A DNA stretch of 32,832 nucleotides from Verrucomicrobia subdivision 3 bacterium UBA7542 (lineage in GTDB: Bacteria > Verrucomicrobiota > Verrucomicrobiia > Limisphaerales > UBA11358): positions 341 through 33,172 of the forward strand of contig DLMG01000171.1 of assembly GCA_002479245.1 (NCBI GenBank), in the 5' to 3' direction. Position 1 is the stretch's first letter; each line of letters begins with the position of its first letter. The position numbers were made by a program, and so were the translations under genes. Positions 26,942-32,832 of this stretch are shown piece by piece. A model generated the notes under the pieces. The model did not search any database and was not told where the DNA came from. It was given only the letters and a program-made list of their open reading frames with translations.

Positions 26942-28345
26942 TTATTTGACCAAAACGCTATTGTACGCGTCGAGGGCGTTTTCATCAATCACCGGCCATT
27001 GCGTTGCATCCCATTTTATCTCCGCGATCTTCAATTTCTGCAAACCGTTATCCGCCATCTCATAAGCGTGAAAGACGAGATAGTCTTTCCCGTCAAAGGT
27101 ATAGGCGCTGCAGCCCCCCCACCCGGCCCAATTCTTGTCGCCGGCCAGCAACAAGCTGCCACCGCCCTCGGCCAGGTCCAAGCCATCCTTGTCCAGATAA
27201 GGCCCTCTTACGTCTTTTGACCGTCCGACCATGATTCTGTACGTGCTGTCCTTGCCGCGGCAGCACAAGCCCCAGGAAACAAATAAATAATAGTAATCAC
27301 CCTTTTTGAAAATAAAAGGCCCCTCGATCTCGGCGGGTCCCGGTTCCCGGTCATCCACCAATACCGAACGATCTCTTTTGGCAATGGAGTGCCATTCCTG
27401 CGGTTCCGCCACCGCTGTCCAGCTTGAATCTAATTTTACCAGCTTGATGCCTGACCAAAACGAACCAAAGTCCATCCAGGGCGTGCCGGTTTCATCCACG
27501 ATGAGGTTCGGATCAATCGCATTCCAAAGATCGCGGTTGGGCATTGAGCGCAGCACAATACCCTGGTCTTTCCACTGGTAGTCGGGAGAGTCAGGATCAA
27601 GCGTTTTATTGATGATTACTCCGATTGCCGAGCTGTTTTGGCCCGGGGCGGACACGGCATAATACAAATAGTATCTGCCATCATGATGTGCGATATCGGG
27701 TGCCCAGACATGGCCATTAAAACGGCTGGCCACTCCTTTCGCCCAGGACGGTTCGCCCGGGAACACGCGCCCCCGTAACTCCCAATTCGTCATGTCTCTG
27801 GAGCTGTAGAATGTGATTCCCGGCCCGGAACTGAAGAGGTAGTAGGTATCGCCCTCCTTGGCCATGGCGGGGTCGTGTATGCTCACCTGTATTGACTGCA
27901 CTGCAAACAGGCTCCTGGCGGTGATGACGTTGGTCATTCCTGTGGCAAAGAGTGAGACCGTGTTGGTGATGGAACCGACAGCCATCGGCAGAACGGTCAG
28001 CGTCATGCCTGCAGCATCCGAACCGTTGATCTGGGGGAAGAAAAAAACAACGTTCGTTTCATTGGTTGAGATCGTAGGCGAGAGGGCATAAAAGTTCGAG
28101 GCACTCAGGAATTGCACCGAAGCGGGCAAGATATCGGTCACACGAACGTCTGAAACCGGGGATACCGACAGGTTCGTGACGTTGATGGTGTAGGTCAACG
28201 AACCGGTGATCACGTCGCGATTGGTCGGGCTGGTGACTGAAAGAGCGAACAGGTTTTGCGCGCTGCCCCGGGTGCCCGCAACCGTCAGTTCAAGCACAAG
28301 CAGTGCAAGTATTCGAAAGCCGGGAGAAATCTTCACGTTAAACAA
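26942..28345 (-). CDS. Secreted GH43 (arabinanase-like) with N-terminal DUF11-type domain
   Basis: This protein has 467 residues from TTG 28345. That TTG has AAAAGG about 6 nt upstream and is preferred over the in-frame GTG at 28336, which is too far from the site. The signal peptide ends near GSAQ. Residues about 35-150 form a DUF11-like beta-sandwich (VTSPTNRDVITGSLTYTINV, VTDILPASVQFLSAS), usually found in surface proteins. GH43 follows with VSIHDPAMA (base), NAIDPNLIV (modulator) and AEIEGPFIF (acid), plus HVWAPDIAHHDGRYYLYYA. The acid motif IEGPF is closer to exo-acting or substituted-chain GH43 enzymes than the IEASY of its neighbours, so the cleavage mode may differ. It is the first gene of the long cluster after a terminator. 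Confidence 0.9.
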   Translation of the reverse strand: MFNVKISPGFRILALLVLELTVAGTRGSAQNLFALSVTSPTNRDVITGSLTYTINVTNLSVSPVSDVRVTDILPASVQFLSASNFYALSPTISTNETNVVFFFPQINGSDAAGMTLTVLPMAVGSITNTVSLFATGMTNVITARSLFAVQSIQVSIHDPAMAKEGDTYYLFSSGPGITFYSSRDMTNWELRGRVFPGEPSWAKGVASRFNGHVWAPDIAHHDGRYYLYYAVSAPGQNSSAIGVIINKTLDPDSPDYQWKDQGIVLRSMPNRDLWNAIDPNLIVDETGTPWMDFGSFWSGIKLVKLDSSWTAVAEPQEWHSIAKRDRSVLVDDREPGPAEIEGPFIFKKGDYYYLFVSWGLCCRGKDSTYRIMVGRSKDVRGPYLDKDGLDLAEGGGSLLLAGDKNWAGWGGCSAYTFDGKDYLVFHAYEMADNGLQKLKIAEIKWDATQWPVIDENALDAYNSVLVK

Positions 28346-28371
28346 GTTTTACCTTTTCGTTCGGATGCATT

Positions 28372-28405
28372 ATTATATCGAAACCGGTTTAAACCTTTTA
28401 TTATA
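28372..28405 (-). promoter_or_regulatory. Candidate promoter region of the long cluster, with dyad
   Basis: On the minus strand two perfect TATAAT hexamers occur (28405-28400 and 28377-28372). Between them lie overlapping palindromes AAACCGGTTT (plus 28381-28390) and GGTTTAAACC (28386-28395). No convincing -35 is seen for either hexamer, and no full 21-bp direct-repeat operator is present. The dyad could be a binding site for a different regulator. Confidence 0.4.
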
Positions 28406-28429
28406 ATTTGCTCGCCCTTTGCAAAAAAA

Positions 28430-28463
28430 CCGCGTGGGATTGGATTGCAATGCTCCCACGCGG
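28430..28463 (-). terminator. Intrinsic terminator after the LamG/BIG_2 gene
   Basis: A perfect 10-bp stem CCGCGTGGGA (28430-28439) / TCCCACGCGG (28454-28463) with a 14-nt loop is followed on the minus strand by seven T (28429-28423). It lies 112 bp after the stop of the gene at 28575 and separates the pilin/LamG unit from the GH43-led cluster. Confidence 0.85.
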
Positions 28464-28524
28464 CTGATGTATTTCAATGAAGCGCGTCTGTAATTAGAAC
28501 CGCGCGCGCATTCGATTTATCGAA

Positions 28525-28552
28525 GGCGGAGACGCCTCAAGGTGTCTCCGCC
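28525..28552. repeat. 12-bp-stem hairpin GGCGGAGACGCC / GGTGTCTCCGCC
   Basis: A 12-bp stem with one G-T pair and a 4-nt loop (TCAA on the plus strand) lies 22 bp beyond the stop of the LamG/BIG_2 gene. It has no T-run on either side. It looks like a dispersed GC-rich intergenic palindrome, or a 3' RNA-stabilising hairpin upstream of the true terminator. Confidence 0.6.
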
Positions 28553-28574
28553 GTCCGTTATTGACTTTCCCCCA

Positions 28575-30809
28575 TCATAGTTGCAACCGGAAAAACGCGG
28601 TACCCGTAGCCGGAACGGTTATCTGGTATTTACCACCCACAACCACCAGGCTGCTCGTGTTCACCGAAGTCCAAACGGCGCTAGACCCAAGCGTCGGACT
28701 GGACATCAAAGTGACCAGCGCAGAAGTCGTCGGCCAGGAGAGCACCACATTGCCGCCTGAACGAGCCGCAGACAATGACACGCTCGTGGACGTGCCCCGG
28801 AGTTGGTTCGGTCCGAGGGCATTATCGGCCGCGACTTGAGCCGCCGTCAGCGGGCCGTTGTAAATGCGGAACTCATCAATGTTGGCGAGCAGTCCCGGGT
28901 CACCGGTATAAAGCGATTGACCGATGTAGTTGGTCAGGCCGCCGTGGAGCTGGTAGTTAATAATACTTCCATTATGTTTGTAAGCAACAGGATCAGTCAT
29001 GTCGTTGAACAATATGCCGCTCGCAAGGAGCACCCCGTTTGTGTAGAGCGCACTGGAGGCGGCTAATGGGTGCCAGACCGCAACGACCTGCACATTGGTC
29101 TGGTTGTCCAGCACGCCGGTCCACACGACATCATTAGCAAATTCACCATCGAAACCAGGATTGCCCTGCCCGAAGTTTGCCTGCACAGTGTTTGGACTTG
29201 CGCCGGTGTGGGGTGAACAAGTAATATAATCGTATCCATCTCCATTATTGGGATCGAGTGGAACAAGGTCCGTATTGCCAAAGGCGAAGAGATTGGCATA
29301 AGGGTTGATTGCACCAGGAAAAGTAGCCCATACTTCGATCGACACTTCGTCCATGTTGGCGAGGATGCCGGAAGGCAGGCTCACAGAAGATCCGACGGTA
29401 CCGTCCAGCACAACCTGTCCTTGTCCATTGAAGGCAGCAGTACCATTGAGCGTGCCATTCGCGGTGCCGATCGAATCGTGAGCCGTGGTGCCCGACGATT
29501 CGCTAAAGCTGTACCGGTGAACAAGGGTGGGGGTAACAGGCACCACATTGACTGTCAGAGCTGGGCTGTTATGGCCACCGTACGAAGCCGTTAGATTCGC
29601 GCTGCCCGCGCTGACCGCCGTCACAATGCCGTTGGCGTCCACGGTCAGCACACTGGGATTGCTCGAGGAGTAGGTCGGCGTCACCCCGCTCAGATCTATG
29701 CCCGGTTCCGGCGAACTCAGGAGCACTCCGGTGACTGGCGGATAATCGCCCACGAGCTGCGCCTGCTGGATCGTGCCCACGCTTAAGGTGTTGGCGGGAG
29801 AGCCGAACAATGGCTGGAAGTAAATCTGTGACAAGGTGCCGAGGGGAACAGGGGTCACGGTTATGATGTTGGTGCTAAGGATGTTGGTGTCAAAAGTATT
29901 GTTGGCATTGTAGGTAATAGTAGCATCCTTGAGTGTGCCGTCCGCATTCGTGTCAAACCCTTTGCCATAGAACCGGATGACGCCTCTGTTAACCAAGTCA
30001 TATATTGTATTTCCCGGCTCGGCGGTCTCATTGGTGTAAGCGAAAGGCAGAACTAATGAGCCGCCACCGAGATTCAAGGAAGCTGTGAGGTCAGAACATG
30101 CAGTTGTACCTTGATTGCCCGTGCCCAAGACGACACTCATCCCGCTTGCGCCTTGGCCTGGGTTGCCCGATATAAGGCCCGGTGTGCTGCCCATCAATGG
30201 ATTGCCCGTAAAAACATCAAGACTCACATACGCAACCGCAGTATCATAGATGTTCAAGTGGCCGCCCAAACCGATGTTGGGAACAATGAGTTGAGCATTG
30301 CCATACATGTTCATTGTCACATACGGTGCGTCCGCAAACCACCACCAGGCGTAGCCGATCCCAATGCCAGCAGGTATCGCAGCGGTGGCGCCGTAGTTGC
30401 CGACACATTTAAGAATGCCGCCGTTGTCTATATTAATCATGGTGCGTCCATTCGGCCAATAATTCTGCACCGGAGCCATCATCCAGTCATAGTCCAACTC
30501 GCCTTGAATGTTGAGCGTCTGTCCCCATTCCGGCCCGTAAATAGTCCCGAATGTAGAACTATTATCGCTGAGACCCCCGATGTCACAAGCATAGCCGGCA
30601 GGAATCGTTGGGGCCGGGCCGGCTTGGGGATCAATAATCGCGACCGCTCCCGCGGTATTGGTCGGCACTCCGGCGCTCCAGTTGCCCGGGTCATTCCATT
30701 CACCATTAAGGTCGGTACCAAGCCAGCTGGTAGTCTGCGCGGAAGCGCAGTAAGCCAAACCCACTGCCATAACAGCAGCGGCTGCATAACATATTGTTTT
30801 TAATTTCAT
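28575..30809 (-). CDS. Secreted non-catalytic protein: beta-solenoid-like N-part, BIG_2, LamG and SWP/FFRL tail
   Basis: This 744-residue protein is counted from ATG 30809, which has AAAGG 8 nt upstream; the ATG at 30815 is too close to it. The signal peptide ends near CASAQ. Residues about 28-330 open with WLGTDLNGEWNDPGNWSAG and continue with glycine/asparagine-rich strands (INIDNGGILKCVGN, LNIYDTAVAYVSL), suggesting a beta-solenoid. A BIG_2-like fold (about 340-425, PTYSSSNPSVLTVDANGIVT) and a LamG domain (about 430-670, LVHRYSFSESSGTTAHDSIG) follow, then the shared tail (LSWPTTSALVTLM ... FFRLQL). No catalytic motif is seen. It is 92 bp after the pseudopilin and is probably co-transcribed from operator/promoter D. 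A surface or polysaccharide-binding role is inferred. Confidence 0.85.
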   Translation of the reverse strand: MKLKTICYAAAAVMAVGLAYCASAQTTSWLGTDLNGEWNDPGNWSAGVPTNTAGAVAIIDPQAGPAPTIPAGYACDIGGLSDNSSTFGTIYGPEWGQTLNIQGELDYDWMMAPVQNYWPNGRTMINIDNGGILKCVGNYGATAAIPAGIGIGYAWWWFADAPYVTMNMYGNAQLIVPNIGLGGHLNIYDTAVAYVSLDVFTGNPLMGSTPGLISGNPGQGASGMSVVLGTGNQGTTACSDLTASLNLGGGSLVLPFAYTNETAEPGNTIYDLVNRGVIRFYGKGFDTNADGTLKDATITYNANNTFDTNILSTNIITVTPVPLGTLSQIYFQPLFGSPANTLSVGTIQQAQLVGDYPPVTGVLLSSPEPGIDLSGVTPTYSSSNPSVLTVDANGIVTAVSAGSANLTASYGGHNSPALTVNVVPVTPTLVHRYSFSESSGTTAHDSIGTANGTLNGTAAFNGQGQVVLDGTVGSSVSLPSGILANMDEVSIEVWATFPGAINPYANLFAFGNTDLVPLDPNNGDGYDYITCSPHTGASPNTVQANFGQGNPGFDGEFANDVVWTGVLDNQTNVQVVAVWHPLAASSALYTNGVLLASGILFNDMTDPVAYKHNGSIINYQLHGGLTNYIGQSLYTGDPGLLANIDEFRIYNGPLTAAQVAADNALGPNQLRGTSTSVSLSAARSGGNVVLSWPTTSALVTLMSSPTLGSSAVWTSVNTSSLVVVGGKYQITVPATGTAFFRLQL

Positions 30810-30901
30810 AAGCATTGCCTTTCTTGTTTAGAGTTGTGGTTTGAGATGTTGGTTTGTTTGAGATGCTGGTTTTGCGAGTCAGTTCTGTGGTTTCATGGCT
30901 G

Positions 30902-31741
30902 TCAATAGATAAAGACCGGGTTGCTGCCGAAGTAATTTTGAGGATTACCGTTGTTCCACATCACCCTCCATGGCCGCCATTCGACATGGCCGTCTTCAAA
31001 CAGTTCGTTGCCTCCTGCTGGCAGGTTGCCCGCAATATGACTGGTGCGTTGGATAATGCCTTGGGAAACAAGGCCACCGACTGACATTAAAGTGTAACTC
31101 CCGGTCGCGCTGTCATGCAGAACCTCGTCAACTACCACTTCGGCATCGGCAGGACGCGGCTGTCCCGGCATTCCAATTACATTTGTTTTCCAATAGGGCT
31201 GTTCTGACCTGCCTCCCATGTTTATGCCGGCGCCCGGCAGCAAATAAACATACCCGAGAATTCGAAAGACCGGAGAATAAAACCACGTGTTGGTGCAGTT
31301 GAAAGCGGAGTAGGATGGGCAGTAAAATATGTCCCGGCTGCCTCCGCTGGCTATCAGTTGGTCGGTAAAATTAGTGGAGATGTCCCATGGCCAGAGCCCG
31401 TCTGGCTTGGGCGGAGGCTGAGTCGTAAATGGCGGATATCTTAAATCAGGTAGAAAATTGTTATTATCTCCGGTGTAGATTTGAAAGGCGAAGCCTTGCT
31501 GATGCAAATTACTCTTGCAAACCGCGCGATAGCCCCGCTCTCTGGCAGACGCCAACGCCGGCAAAAGCAGGGCGGCCAAAATGGCAATAATAGCGATAAC
31601 CACCAGCAACTCAATTAAAGTGAAGGCGCACCGAGCCGGCAGCCGATGCGAGTTGTCAGAATTTTTTTCTTGCAGCATTGTAATCTTTTCACAGTCGTCC
31701 CACAGGAGACAAAAACCAATAAAATCAATTGTTTTATGCAT
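30902..31741 (-). CDS. Prepilin-type pseudopilin-like protein (type II secretion/type IV pilin leader, H-X9-DG-type)
   Basis: This protein has 279 residues from ATG 31741 (AGGAAA 2-7 nt upstream). ATG 31678 would give a shorter leader and is possible. The prepilin cleavage/methylation signal is [20 protein letters not shown] followed by [14 protein letters not shown]. Cleavage would fall between Ala and Phe, with Glu at +5. The rest is a small globular domain ending with [16 protein letters not shown], the 'DGHVEW' motif common in these proteins in Verrucomicrobiota, Planctomycetota and Lentisphaerota. It is the first gene behind operator/promoter D, so it appears to be induced with the arabinan genes. 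Its exact function is unknown; a role in a secretion or uptake pseudopilus is an inference. Confidence 0.88.
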   Translation of the reverse strand: MHKTIDFIGFCLLWDDCEKITMLQEKNSDNSHRLPARCAFTLIELLVVIAIIAILAALLLPALASARERGYRAVCKSNLHQQGFAFQIYTGDNNNFLPDLRYPPFTTQPPPKPDGLWPWDISTNFTDQLIASGGSRDIFYCPSYSAFNCTNTWFYSPVFRILGYVYLLPGAGINMGGRSEQPYWKTNVIGMPGQPRPADAEVVVDEVLHDSATGSYTLMSVGGLVSQGIIQRTSHIAGNLPAGGNELFEDGHVEWRPWRVMWNNGNPQNYFGSNPVFIY

Positions 31742-31776
31742 GTTTCCTGTGGGAGGACAATGTAATCATTTAATGA

Positions 31777-31838
31777 AATATAAACCTTTGATGCAGTTGC
31801 AACAACGCCACTTTGCGTATAAAAAACGCCATTTTGCG
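31777..31838 (-). promoter_or_regulatory. Operator/promoter D (pseudopilin): clearest 21-bp-spaced direct repeat
   Basis: Half-sites on the plus strand are CGCCATTTTGCG (31827-31838) and CGCCACTTTGCG (31806-31817), 21 bp apart. On the minus strand TTGTTG (31805-31800) follows the proximal half directly, then 17 bp, then TATATT (31782-31777). This is the best promoter match of the four sites. The predicted leader to ATG 31741 is about 30 nt. Confidence 0.8.
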
Positions 31839-31963
31839 TCTGAATGACGGCAAACACTTTTCGATAGGCACAGCCGTTGCAAGTGTGACGAGTTGCATGA
31901 TTTTCATGGTTGGTTGTTTGGTGTTGAATTCTCATGCGATTTTTTGCGTTCATTCATTGCAGC

Positions 31964-32024
31964 AGCGGCCTGTGACCGCCGCATTTCCAGTGATTTCAAA
32001 GTGCGGCGGTCGCAAACCGCCGCT
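31964..32024. repeat. Imperfect GC-rich palindrome downstream of the isomerase gene
   Basis: The left arm (31964-31983, ending GACCGCCGCA) and right arm (32002-32024, starting TGCGGCGGTC) are near-perfect complements around an 18-nt centre. It lies 8 bp after the stop of the isomerase-family gene. It may fold as a transcript-end hairpin, but no T-run follows on the minus strand. The GCGGCGGTTTGCG arm looks like a dispersed intergenic repeat. The rest of the 290-bp gap holds operator D and nothing else recognisable. Confidence 0.55.
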
Positions 32025-32031
32025 ACACGTC

Positions 32032-32832
32032 TTATTCGTGATGGTAGATTTCCCAGCCGAGATATTTGACCAAGGCTTCCTTCACCCCGGCGGCAATGCA
32101 CGTCGGGTTGATGGCGACGTGATGTTCGAAGCCGTTTTCACAAATGTAGCGGAGGAGCTTCTGTAAATTCGGGATTCGGACCACGCCGTAACCGCCAAAC
32201 GTTTTCAACGGGTCGTTGGTCAACTCACCTTCGCCGATGTAGGCGCGGATTTTACCCGCCGCATCATCGGTGCTCACGCGCAGGTAGGTGAACGGCGACG
32301 CCTTCACGCGGCCCACCACGGTGCCATAGGTGTTTTCCCTGCCCACGGTGCCCGCGATGATTTCCTGGAAATCCATCACCGGCTTGCCCTCGCCCTTGTC
32401 AACGAACACGTCCTTCGGCAGGTTGCTGCAATGGAAAACGACGCCTTTGTCCGGGTCTTCGCCGTAATTGTTGTTCCAGTCCACGAGCGCGCTGGGCTTG
32501 CCGCTGGCCTGGGCCATCGCATACATCGCAACGGTGCCCATGATGTCCACTTCGCACGCGCTGCTCATCAGCAGGTTGCTCATCATGCTCATCAGCGTGC
32601 AGGGTACGACGCCGAAGAATTCCTCCATGGCCGTCCAGCATTGAACGGCGGTGGCATTGAGGCGGGTTTGCTTCATCCACTTGTCCACCGCCACGCCGAA
32701 TTTGGCCATTTTCAACAGGGCGACCGGCGGGATGGATTTGGCGGCGACGTAGTTTTGAATTTCCTTCAACTTTGCTTCCACCGCCGCGTTGCCGTCCTTT
32801 ATCTTGCCAACCCAGCCGAACAATTCGTAGAG
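32032..32832 (-). CDS. L-fucose/L-arabinose isomerase-family protein, C-terminal part (5' end beyond window)
   Basis: The last about 266 residues are visible and the frame is open to the right edge (LYELFGW...). The segment MSSACEVDIMGTVAMYAMAQ, the motif SALVDWNNNYGEDPDKGVVFHCSN and the C-terminal block NGFEHHVAINPTC...LGWEIYHHE match the C-terminal domains of the FucI-like isomerase family, which binds a divalent metal. The sugar specificity cannot be read from this half. Next to an arabinan locus it may isomerise a second pentose or deoxyhexose released from pectic side chains. It ends at TAA 32034-32032. Confidence 0.85.
   Translation of the reverse strand, partial: LYELFGWVGKIKDGNAAVEAKLKEIQNYVAAKSIPPVALLKMAKFGVAVDKWMKQTRLNATAVQCWTAMEEFFGVVPCTLMSMMSNLLMSSACEVDIMGTVAMYAMAQASGKPSALVDWNNNYGEDPDKGVVFHCSNLPKDVFVDKGEGKPVMDFQEIIAGTVGRENTYGTVVGRVKASPFTYLRVSTDDAAGKIRAYIGEGELTNDPLKTFGGYGVVRIPNLQKLLRYICENGFEHHVAINPTCIAAGVKEALVKYLGWEIYHHE

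Noticed and set aside
28413..28422. CGCCCTTTGC, resembling an operator half-site upstream of the long cluster
   Set aside because: It has a one-base deletion relative to the consensus and no partner 21 bp away; that position falls in the terminator stem.
31937..31948. CGATTTTTTGCG as a further half-site
   Set aside because: No second box at 21 bp spacing and no promoter elements beside it.
1..32832. tRNA, rRNA, riboswitch, transposase or phage genes
   Set aside because: No cloverleaf, rRNA block, known riboswitch core or mobile-element protein motif was recognised on either strand.

Overview
The window is an arabinan / L-arabinose utilisation locus. Every gene I can support lies on the minus strand, so transcription runs from right to left. 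The style points to the phylum Verrucomicrobiota, probably a Pedosphaera/Limisphaera-like soil or sediment lineage. The reasons are large secreted glycosidases carrying LamG and BIG_2 modules, a shared C-terminal 'SWP...FFRL' tail, a FG-GAP repeat protein, a prepilin-type pseudopilin next to sugar genes, and a XylR-type regulator with a LacI-like sensor and AraC-type DNA-binding end. The taxon is inferred from this style, not from a marker gene.

Layout in transcription order (right to left): (1) the C-terminal part of a fucose/arabinose-isomerase-family protein (32832-32032), then an imperfect palindrome. (2) Operator/promoter D, a pseudopilin-like protein (31741-30902) and a secreted LamG/BIG_2 protein without a catalytic domain (30809-28575), closed by a hairpin and an intrinsic terminator. 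(3) A long, tightly spaced cluster (28345-9149): DUF11-GH43, GPH-type sugar symporter, GH51, GH43-LamG-LamG, GH51-BIG_2-LamG, GH43, a 14-repeat FG-GAP protein, a tiny secreted ORF, a Tat-signal GH51 and another GH51. (4) Operator/promoter C with a GH43-LamG-LamG protein (9027-6577). (5) Operator/promoter B with a GH51 gene broken by a frameshift (about 6226-4306). (6) The XylR-like regulator (4111-2885). (7) Operator/promoter A with araA (2663-1152), a 31-codon relic of the ribulokinase gene araB, and a GH127-type beta-L-arabinofuranosidase that runs off the left edge.

How it works together (inference from family knowledge): secreted GH43 endo-arabinanases cut the alpha-1,5 backbone, GH51 and GH127 enzymes release arabinose from branches and oligomers, and LamG/FG-GAP/pseudopilin proteins may bind or position the polymer. 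The GPH symporter imports the sugar and AraA isomerises it to L-ribulose. No intact ribulokinase or ribulose-5-phosphate epimerase is present in the window.

The most striking non-coding signal is a four-times-repeated operator. It is two 12-bp direct repeats (transcription-strand consensus CGCAAAGTGGCG) spaced exactly 21 bp start to start. The promoter-proximal half abuts, or lies 1 bp from, a TTGTxx -35-like hexamer, with a plausible -10 16-18 bp further on. This is the geometry expected for an AraC-type activator, and the locus regulator has an AraC-type DNA-binding domain.

No rRNA, tRNA, CRISPR array, insertion sequence or phage gene was recognised.
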